Shown here: positions 46,301-55,000 of the stretch, one piece after another
Layout: every line of letters begins with the position of its first letter
Numbering within the stretch: the first letter of the stretch is position 1
Assembly (NCBI RefSeq): GCF_004337985.1
Contig: NC_043743.1
Span: 3,550,580 to 3,614,579 of the forward strand
Length of the DNA: 64,000 nt
DNA from: Pyricularia pennisetigena
Taxonomy: Eukaryota > Ascomycota > Sordariomycetes > Magnaporthales > Pyriculariaceae
Reading direction: 5' to 3'
Notes under the pieces: generated by a model
Database searches by the model: none
Seen by the model: the letters and a program-made list of their open reading frames with translations, nothing else
Told to the model about the DNA's origin: nothing
Program-made: the position numbers and the translations under genes

Positions 46301-47305
46301 GCTAACTGGAGGAACGGCGGCAGCTGCCCCAGCATCCTTGACCTCGATGCTCTCGAGGTCGCCAGGCAGCTCACCATCAAGCAGATGAACATCTTTTGCT
46401 CGATAATGCCCGAGGAGCTCCTCGGCTCGCAGTGGATGAAGAATGGAGGCGCGGAATCGCCCAACGTCAAGGCCATGTCGACCTTCTCCAACGACCTGTC
46501 TTCGCTGGTGTCTGACACCATCCTGCACTACAACGAGGTCAAGAAGCGCGCAGCAGTGCTCAAGCAGTGGATCAAGGTTGCCCACCAGTGTCTGGAACTG
46601 AACAACTACGATGCCCTGATGGCCATCATCTGCAGTCTCAACAGCTCCACCATCACGCGTCTGCGTCGAACGTGGGAGGCCGTCTCGCCTCGTCGCCGCG
46701 AGCTCCTCAAGCAACTGCAAGCAATCGTTGAGCCGTCCCAGAACAACAAGGTTCTGCGTGGTCGTCTGCACGGCCACGTCCCGCCCTGCCTGCCATTCCT
46801 TGGCATGTTCCTCACGGACCTGACCTTTGTCGACATTGGCAACCCGGCAATCAAGCAGCTCCCCGGCAACGAGGGCGACGGCAAGTCTCCGGCCATCACC
46901 GTCATCAACTTTGACAAGCACGCCCGCACGGCCAAGATCATCGGCGAGCTGCAGCGCTTCCAGATTCCCTACCGCCTGCAGGAGCTCACCGAGGTGCAGG
47001 AGTGGATCCAGGCCCAGATTGCACGACTCCGCGAGCTAGAGACGCCTAACGATAACGTCCAGGTCGCCTACTACCGCAAGAGTCTGCTGCTCGAGCCCCG
47101 CGAGGTCACGGCCACGCCCCAGACGCTGCGAAACTCGTCCGAGACCTTTTCCACGTCGTCGGCCACGCTCGCACCTCCAAGCGCCAGAGACTCGACCGCT
47201 GCCAACGGCAGGGCGGCAGAGAAAGCTGCTCCGTCGCAGAGGACGGATTATTTTGGTTGGATGCGAGGATCTGGCGGTAGCCACAGAGATCATCCTGCCA
47301 CTTGA
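43319..47305 (+). CDS. Ras guanine-nucleotide exchange factor, Cdc25-like
   Basis: Promotes GDP release from Ras-type GTPases, acting in the cAMP/growth pathway at the membrane. Exons 43319-43981 and 44108-47305 give 1286 residues. Domains: a Ser/Asn/Thr-rich tail with a run of seven Thr (1-105); an SH3 domain at about 114-175 (LPLAEGDVI, GARGWLPTNYCEPY); a helical middle; a disordered Ser/Pro-rich stretch (about 580-760); RasGEF N-terminal (REM) motif from about 775 (LERTYAHELMFNKEGQVTGGSL); catalytic RasGEF domain about 965-1200 with HGHVPPCLPFLGMFLTDLTF and NFDKHARTAKIIGELQRFQIPY. The 126-base intron inside the N-terminal part is a multiple of three without a stop, so retention would keep the frame. 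It was spliced out here because it has GTAGGT and CAG ends, a CTGAC branch site and a non-protein-like T-rich start. Confidence 0.9.
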   Translation: MVMPGDHSMQRASLQVAPLAIRNKGSRHGHGSDTENDASFTSVSSNNSDATITDSRSVAANSNKTTTTTTTAKQPNAAIDSSNGSHMKSSSRNGPREEPLEADPDMAPAVFHNFLRAFFHFKPSLLMTDSTVTLPLAEGDVILVHSIHTNGWADGTLLATGARGWLPTNYCEPYGPDELMNLLNALLNFWDLLRSTSVNDHEIFSNQEFMKGIIAGVRYLLVGFFFFFFLFSTIPSPEPCVACGMKKSPSRPVRLTLINWVAQERTNSLTREAPLIQRHEGLRRSRKSLLSELSSLVKTAKRLQEHQRMITPIEDTNDIIDEMILKAFKIVTKGTRFLDILDEDRKSRAPAVTVMATVMEEVTPTVDGKPANSEQAKALRALTAGASEDSSAVGDDTTEHTVVVRPTNRRMSTITSPISATNTRRMSLGSNPHRVSTAISHRVSLVPSPSTKAQNLISQQLSDSHDTFLSYLGSFIGRLHLQSQSRPHLSLAVKQSATSGGELLVVVDVVCAHNRMSQDFLDTYRDAMYARLRDLVLAAQEVLTSHGGREMEDVIFPQDNSRLLQAATGCVRATGECVAKTKWFLEKIGDFEFELERGASALNMDLGFLEINVAEDRDKDQGMDATSIAESNKSCSTEASTATATATQSVASTTATVRPTALATNKPLPEVPQSTTPDEAPRPQRSPSSSRPTSLVEEGPASMASSVASLRPMLPPLPRLSTSLMTQDEYSPSEHSAGHDSDNYHGSFRSESMTASSSGTGSTYISRDSESSLVSQSSTRATTPDIPLANQKSLSDISNSGSGACVVEEDDVESRLLERTYAHELMFNKEGQVTGGSLPALVERLTTHESTPDAMFVSTFYLTFRLFCTPVKLAESLIDRFDYVAESAHMAGPVRLRVYNVFKGWLESHWRDETDREALGLIEPFATFKLGEVLPSAGKRILELVDRVSASGGGALVPRLVSSMGKTNTSISQYVPADTPMPNPVFTKSHANLLANWRNGGSCPSILDLDALEVARQLTIKQMNIFCSIMPEELLGSQWMKNGGAESPNVKAMSTFSNDLSSLVSDTILHYNEVKKRAAVLKQWIKVAHQCLELNNYDALMAIICSLNSSTITRLRRTWEAVSPRRRELLKQLQAIVEPSQNNKVLRGRLHGHVPPCLPFLGMFLTDLTFVDIGNPAIKQLPGNEGDGKSPAITVINFDKHARTAKIIGELQRFQIPYRLQELTEVQEWIQAQIARLRELETPNDNVQVAYYRKSLLLEPREVTATPQTLRNSSETFSTSSATLAPPSARDSTAANGRAAEKAAPSQRTDYFGWMRGSGGSHRDHPAT
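43982..44107 (+). other. Frame-preserving intron of the Ras exchange factor
   Basis: 126 bases, GTAGGT donor, CTGAC branch-like site near 44080 and CAG acceptor. It contains no in-frame stop, so an unspliced transcript would add 42 residues starting with a Phe run between the SH3 domain and the helical middle. Confidence 0.75.
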
Positions 47306-48949
47306 GTATCTAGCAAGGACGATTAAGTTGCATCGAACCGGAACGACGACCAGATGAAAAAAAAAAAAAAAAAAAAGAAAAACACTCAGTGCCTGTCACA
47401 CACTCGAGTGTTTACAATCAAATCATTAAACGCCCACTATACCGAAAACCTCATCATATATTCTCACGCTCCTTGATCTTTTTTTCGGCGCCGTCGACTA
47501 TTCAATTGATACCCCAAACTTTATATCTTTGCTCTTTTTGCTTTCACCCCATTACTACTTCGCTTCTACCACATGTCTAATCAACGAGATTCTGACTTTG
47601 TTTTTTCCGACCTTGTGAACAAAAACCAGTCTTAAAGCATAATTCTCCAATGCCGCAACGAAAGCTCCAAAAAGATCCACCTCCATTGTACAATGTATCA
47701 ATATGTTCTCCGTCAGTCACTTGAGTGATAGAAGCAGGTCTTGACTCCTGTTTCATCTTTCTTAACTCTTCTCTTCGTGTTTCTAATAACAGTCCTTTTT
47801 ATTTCCTCTTTGCGTGCTGTGGAGGTTGTGGTTTCCTCATGGCGTGTGACGGCTGAAATGTTGTTTTTTCCCTTGTTTTTGCGAGGGGAGATACAATCGA
47901 AGACATGGATGCATGTTTTTTTTTTTTTTTCCCATCATGCTCTCTTCCTTTTTAGTTCATCCCCCTTTGTCATCATTCATTTTTCAAATCCTTTTCCAAG
48001 CAACGGCGGGTTCTGGTTTCTATTTTCTTTCTTTGGGACAAGGCACCTCATGGAATGGGGGTTTCGGAGTCGGAAAAGGGCGCAACAAAAACAACCAAGG
48101 AATGGGGGACATACTGGGGGAATTTGGAACCAAGGGCCTAACCCCCAAAACAAAACAAAAAGAGAGGGCGACCCCAATTGCAAGATGACTTTTTTTGTTA
48201 CTTGTTCTTCCTGTTTTTGAAAGGGCACACAAAGATCTTTTTGTACTTGTGACGAATATTTTATTTTCTGTCTCTTAGCTTTTCTCTTTTTATGACGACT
48301 GGTCGTGGCTCGCGCTGCGCTTCAAGAATGCGAAACAAGAAAAGACATTCCATCAACAAAGCATTATGATTATTCACCTTTATTTTTCTCTTTGCTCAAG
48401 CAACCCTCGGAACTGGACATCTTGTTGTGCAAACTACACCTGAGATGGTCTTTTTTATTAAGCGTGCTCGTTTTGGTTTGGTTCTTGGTAAATTAGAGAT
48501 ATTTTTTATAATCCTCGGCTAGACGAGGTTGAAGTGAAGAAGAGTATCTGATGAACCTTTTTTTTGGGTTCCCATCCTTGTTGTGTGAAAATGCATTTGT
48601 GAAGAGAAGAAAAAAGACCTGTGAGCAAAGGATAAAACAAACTGGTCAAGATGAAAAATTAGAAAAAAAAAAAACAGCTTGATTCCCTCCATGCCGTGAA
48701 CAAAACTTGTCAAGATCAAAATTCGCGCCTTCCATGCCATCCAGCCATCCATTTCCTCTCTCCTTTTTTTCCCCTCCCCCGCCTGAGACGCCCAAGATAC
48801 ATTTACACTGGGACACACGACCTGTTTTCTTTGCAACGTCAATCCCTAATGTCCCGTCCCATCTCATCGTCAATCATCTCTTCTTCCCTTTTTTTCGTAC
48901 AATCAAAGCCATCAAGGCATCTCATCTTTAATCATCATCATTATCAACT

Positions 48950-49000
<51 letters not shown>

Positions 49001-49038
49001 CTGTTTTCAGTCTCCCTTTCCTTTTTCGTCATGCCCCT
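47306..49038. other. Convergent 3' intergenic region
   Basis: It lies between the stop of the Ras exchange factor and the stop of the PKS, which converge. It is T-rich in the plus sense with A/T runs at about 47357-47374 and 48952-49000. No reading frame is credible. Confidence 0.55.
48952..49000. repeat. Poly(T) tract, 49 bases
   Basis: The longest homopolymer in the window, just 39 bases beyond the PKS stop codon. On the PKS (minus) strand it is a poly(A) run. Its length is uncertain. Confidence 0.85.
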
Positions 49039-52000
49039 TCAGTTCCTGCCCGCAATGACCAAGCCGGCAATGTCCTCGCAGAGCTTGTCGACGCTGGCAG
49101 CACCGAGAATCTTCATGACGCCCACGTCCTTGCCGACGTTCTTGAACACCCAGGAGCGTATCTCGTTGCCGGCGAGCGAGTCGACGCCGAGGTCCGACAG
49201 GCCCAGGCTCATGTCGAGGGGAGCACCGTCGCGCAGCTGCAGCATCTTGCGGAGCTTGGTCTCGAGGCCGGCCGCCACGACCTGCTGAACGTCGGCGGCC
49301 GTCTGCGCGGCCTCCACCTTGTCCTTGATGCTCTGTCGGTCGCCGGATGCCTTTGCCGACGCGATGCCCCGCCCGGCCTGCTGGAGCGTGTAGTGCGAGA
49401 AGCGCGGGTCGCGGTGCCAGTGCAGCGGCTCCGGGTCGTCGATGCTGTACCGGCTCAGGCCCGTCGTCAGGTCCGCGACCGCGGCGCCGGGCTTCTGCTT
49501 GGAGGGTTTGCCCGCCGCGATGGCCTCGAGGAACATGTGGTGGATGTCGCGCTCCGAGATGGGCGGGTAGCCCTCGCGCTCCAGGCTGGCGTACAGATTG
49601 TCCTTTTCGCGGTGCAGGAACCCGAGGCCGTAAATGACGCCAATGTTGAGCACCGACGCCGCCAGGCCGCGCCGGCGCCGGTCGGCAGCCAGCCCGTTCA
49701 TGTACATGTTTGCGGCGGCGTAGTTGGCCTGTCCGGCATGGCCACCGATGGCGGCGAACGACGAGGTCATGATGAAGAAGTCGAGATCGGGCGAGTCGAA
49801 GACGGCGTCGAGGTTGCTGGACCCAACCGTCTTGGGCCGCATGACGCGCTGCAGCGTCTCGACCGTCAGCTGAGCAAAGACGCGGTCGTCGAGCACCATG
49901 GCGCCGTTGACGACGCCGCCCACGGCCGGGCTGGTCGACGTGAGCCGCGTCTTGAGCGCGAGCACGCTGGCCCGGTCCGTCACGTCGAGCTTCTCCATCA
50001 GCACCGTGCAGCCCATGCGCGCCCGCAGCTCGTAGCGCCACATGGTCTGCGCGTCGTCGGGCGGGCTGCGGCTCGCGAGCACAATGTGGCGCGCGCCCTG
50101 CTCCGCCAGCAGCTGGCAGAGGGACTGGCCCAGGTCGCGCGTGATGCCGACCAGGATGTACGTCTTGTCCGGGCTGAGCATGCTTGTGCCGACCACCGGG
50201 GGCGCCGGGTACGAGACGTTGCGCTCGGCGCGCCAGTCGACGACTTGGAAGGGCGACGTGGCAGGGGGGCCGGTGCTGTCCAGCAGCTTGGGGACGCTGG
50301 TGGCGGATGCAGTGATGGGCTCGTCGCACGAGGGCTGGATCTGCAGGGCTTTCATGTCCGCAAACTCGATCACGTCCTCCAAGTCGCAGTTGCGCATCTC
50401 GGTGACGTTGTACGTCATCAGGAGCTCACCGCCAGGGTAGCACTCGCCCTTGCCGGCGACCGCGGCGCGGATCAGGGCAGACACCGGCGACGACTCGTCC
50501 AGGAAGTTGTAGACCGAGAGCTTACCCATCCTAGCAAAGACCTGCTCGATGGGTGCGCGCGACTGGTAGCGATGGACAAAAGTCCAGCCCGGGTTGCGCA
50601 TGGCGGCCTCCCGATCCGTAGTGAAGACGGCGATCTTGTACTGCGTCGACGCGAACAGCTGGGTGATGATGTTGTACAGGCACATGTCGGGCTCCACGAG
50701 GACGATGCTGCCGTTCTCGGGCTTGTCCATGCACGCCATGACCGCCAGGGTCCGGAGAGCCCAGGCGGCGCAGGCAGCCGAGGTGACGGCCGTCTCTGGC
50801 GCGTCAAAGAGCACTTGGCCAGGAGCCGGCTGGACCATGGACGCATTGCAGTCGCTGAACAGGACCACCGGGCGTCCCTTGCCGTCGAGCGAGAGCTCCC
50901 GGCCGACGCACAGGTAGCCCTTGTAGCTGCCGACGTCGAGAGGCTGCGACGAGCTGTAGAAGACCTGGACCGGGGGGTGCACCAAGGAATTCGGCTTGGC
51001 CAGGTGGCCAGTGGGAGCAATGCCCGAGTGAAGCTTGACCTCGTACCGAGTTTCGCCAGCAGATGCGGCGGCGGCGGCGGCGGCGGCAGCAACAGGCACG
51101 ATCTCGACGCACTGCTCGCTGGTGTTGACCGTCGAGGTGATGACCCTACGCGGCGCGTTGACGCGGTCGATGGCCGGCCGGTAAGGCAGCACACGCGGGA
51201 CGAGACGCCGACCCTTCTCGATGTGGATCTCGGGCTCGTGAGTCCAGAGCACCTTGCTGCCCTCGCCCGTGGTGAGCTTGCTGTGGCAGAGGCGGCCAAA
51301 GGTCTCGGTGATGATGGCACCCGCGCCGTTGAGCACCTCGAGGTCGAGAAGCTGGAGGTTGAGGTTGGGGATCTCGGCGAGGAGCGTTCGGGCGAAACCG
51401 AAAGTGGCTGCGTGCTCCGGATTGAGGTCGCGCGAGTGGAACGTGATCCACAACACGGTGGTCTCGGGCCGCATCAAGGTGCGGATGCTCTCCAGACGTG
51501 CCGCCGTCATTGTAGACAAGATGGGCGTGTCGAGGTCCGCGAGCACAATGGCTGCAGTGCAGGTGGCGAGGTCCTCATGTTCGGCATCTTCAAAGGATGC
51601 AGCCGTGACCAGCCGCTCACAGTGGGAATCGAGACCGGTCTTGATGTAGTTCAGCAGCGACGAGGTTCGGTTGCTGCTGCCGCCCAGCAGCAAAAGCTTG
51701 GAAGTGAGCTGTGGCGATCCAGGTCCTTCTCCGAGGGGGAACCGGAGCACATCCTTGAAGGGAGACTCCGTCTGACGAATTGTGATGTGAAAGCCCGGGA
51801 TGTGCTGCTGATCTCCATTCTTGGCGGCATTGACGAAGCCACACTCCTCGAGAACGTCAGGCCAATCCGGTGGGGTGATGTTGGACATGGACGATTCCAC
51901 GGGCAGACCCGAGCAACGACGGAGGCGCTCTCTAAGCGGGCTGAGCGACGTATCCACAAGCAGGAGCCAGGCTCCGGGGTTCATCAGGGCGTGCATCCTC

Positions 52001-55000
52001 TTGAGGAGAGCCACCGAGTCTCCGCCGGCAACAGTAGACATGACAACGAGATCGTGCTTCTCCCACTGCTCTTGCTCGTTGTCCATGTCTTTGGTGAAGA
52101 TGCGGTCACGAACGCCATGGTCAGCAGCTTGCAGGACGCGCTGCTCGAAGCTCGCCTCGACCTTGCCGGCCACGGTGAAGGTGGTGAATGAGGAGTTGAG
52201 ACCGGCGAGAACATGCTCCTTCAGTCCGAGGCCAGGCTCCGTAACCACGAGCACCTTCATGCGCGGGTAGCGGTGTGCAATCTGGCCGACGATGCCAGAG
52301 ACCTGGCGCTGCATTGACAGCATGTCTAGGGACTCTTGGACGACCGGGCCCGCCATGGCTTGGAGGACTCCATGCGGCAAGTTCTTACCAAGCTGCATGA
52401 GCAGCTCGAGGGCGGCCGAGTGTGGCGACGCCTTGACAAAGGCCTTGAGGTCGTCCTTGGTCTCCCGAGGCCACGACTTGTAGTCCTGGCAGAAGAAGGC
52501 AGCGACGCGGTCGCAGCTCTCGACCAGGCTGCGGAACTCGACCGAGTTGACGTCGAGGGGCGCCTGTGGGCCGATGATGCTGTCCTCGGGGTCCAGCTGC
52601 GTTACCGTGTGGAGGTAGAGCTCGTGGTCATCCTCTGCCTTGGTCGCGGCGAACGAAGCTACCGTCATGGCCTCGATCTGAACCTCGGCCTGTCCGTGAT
52701 CGTTGTAGATGGCCATGTCGAGGTTGATGGTTGCAGCGCCGTCCTTGGAGGTTGGCTTGAACTCTGTCAGCGAGGCGTCGACCTTGATCGTCTGGTCCTG
52801 ACCGCCCTTCAAGTCGCAGATGGCCATGTTGAACCGCATCGCCGACACGCGAGTTGGCAGGAACGGCGTCCACAGTGACCCGTCTCCAGGAGATGCAAAG
52901 GCCGAGAAGCAGGCTTGAAAGCAAGTGTCGAGCGTGGCGGGGCTCACCGCCAGCTTTGTGGTGTCTTCAGGATGCGACTTGAACAGAGTGGTCGACGCAA
53001 AGTTGTAGCGACGGTCAATCGTCTTGATGCCCTGGAATGGACCAGTGTACTCCAGGTCGAGGTCCTTCATCATGCGGTAGAAGCCTTCGGGGCTGACCGA
53101 TGTGGTCTCTGGCTGAAGGGGAGCCTTGTAAGGAAGGGCGTCGACCACAGGGCTGCCAAGAGTTATAGTCATGCCGCCGCGAAAGTTCATGCGCATGGGG
53201 CTAGATCCGTCCGCATAGGCAGAGGCAAGGGTGAAGTTGGCAGTGATGGTTGACTCATCGTGGTGATCCTTGGAAGGAGGAAGCACCGTCAGGGTGAAGA
53301 GGGTTTCAACGCCATAGTTGCCAGCCTCTACAGTCATTCCGCTCAGGAACTCCAACTTCTCCAGCTCAATGACTGTGGCGGTCCGGCCCTTCAGAAGCAC
53401 GCGGGCAGCGTCCAAAGCCATGACGCAGTAAGCAGAGGCAGGGAGCAACGCTTGACCTTGGAAGCGGTGATGCTCAATCCAGGGGACCGTCTCCAGCTTG
53501 ATGATGTTGCGCCAGCGAAGCTCGAACTCGGTGTCGTCGCGCGTGCGGATACCAAGCAGCTCATGTGGAGGATCGGCGCGGAAGTGGTACTGCTGCGAGA
53601 TGCGCGACTCGCGGTAGTGAATCTGTGAATGATCCCAAGGATACCGAGGCAGCATCTCAGACCAGGACTGCTGCGGGGACGTGGAAAAGGAATTGGCTGC
53701 AGGCAGAACTGGGAGACGGATGGCCGAGTGTCCGAACAATGTCCACATCGAACCGATAAAGTCCGAAAGCGCCACCATGTCGTTCTTCTTCCTGTTAAGC
53801 ACGCCAAAGTAAGGTAGAGCCGAGCCCATGGTAGCAGCAGCCTTGATGGTCTCAGTGGCAGGGCCCTGGAGAGCAGGGTGCGGTCCGACTTCGACGGCGA
53901 CGTCATAGAGATTGTTTCCACTCAGTGCCGACTCGATGGCCTCGCAGAAGAGAACAGGCTTGACCATGTTGTCCGTCCAATATGTAGACCTGAGCTCGTC
54001 CAGCTCCAGGCGGCGGTCGTCGCCGTAGACTGATGAGATCCACCGGGTGCCGTTTCCAGCAGAAGCCCGAATCTCGACGTTGCTCAATGACTCTCCATAC
54101 TGGGCGGCCGGAGCAAGCATGTGAGCCGAGTGGTAAGCAGTATCGACCCTCAGAAGGCGTGCAAACTTGCCCTGCTCCGTCAGGTGTTGAGCCATTTCTT
54201 TGGCAGCATCCAGGTCGCCCGAGAGAGTGACGCTGGTGTGCGAGTTGCTCGCAGCCACAGATAGTCGTCCACGCCAGGCGTCAAGGTCACAGAGCCGCTC
54301 AGCTTCCAGCTTGGAGAGTCCGACAGCCAGCATTCCTCCCTTGGCGCCCGAGCCTGGAGATCCAGCCAGGTGGGCATAGAGACCTCGATAGTAGGCAATG
54401 AGGATGGCGTTTTGAGCAGTGATCCGGCCCGCAGCGTAAGCAGCAGCCACCTCTCCAGAGGAGTGTCCAACGACCGTGTGGAATGTGATGCCGATCGAGC
54501 GAAGAACGTCGACCAGGGCAACTTGGACCGCAGTGCAAAGGGGCTGTGCTACGGCGGCCATGTTGATGCGAGAGTTCTCGGCATCGGCCATGAGCTCTTG
54601 TGAGATTGTCCAGTCGGGAGGGGTAGGGCATTCGCGAAGGGTATCCTCGAGCTGATGAATTGTCTGTTTGAAGACGGTGGAGTTCATCAAGAGGTGCTTG
54701 GACATTTCCGCCCACTGTGCTCCCTGTCCGGTAAAGACGCCCAGGATCTTGAGGGGGCCTTCAGAGATCTGCTTCTGGGCAAGCGTGCCCATCTCTTGAG
54801 GACTGCCGGCTGGTATGCCGTCGATGACCTTCTCTAATGCCTGGATCAGATCTTGGCATGTAGTGCCAGTGACACTCAGCCGATAGGGGAACGGTGACCG
54901 ATTGACGAGAAGGAAATGCAAAAGCTTGCGGAGCTCCTTGGGGCTAGAAAGCTTGTCTCGAATGTCTGGAAGCGACATGAAGTCCTTGAGGGCCGCAGCC

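Noticed and set aside
49393..52191. 932-codon plus-strand frame antisense to the PKS
   Set aside because: Shadow of the GC-rich PKS coding frame; Arg/Ala/Gly/Val-rich composition and no domain.
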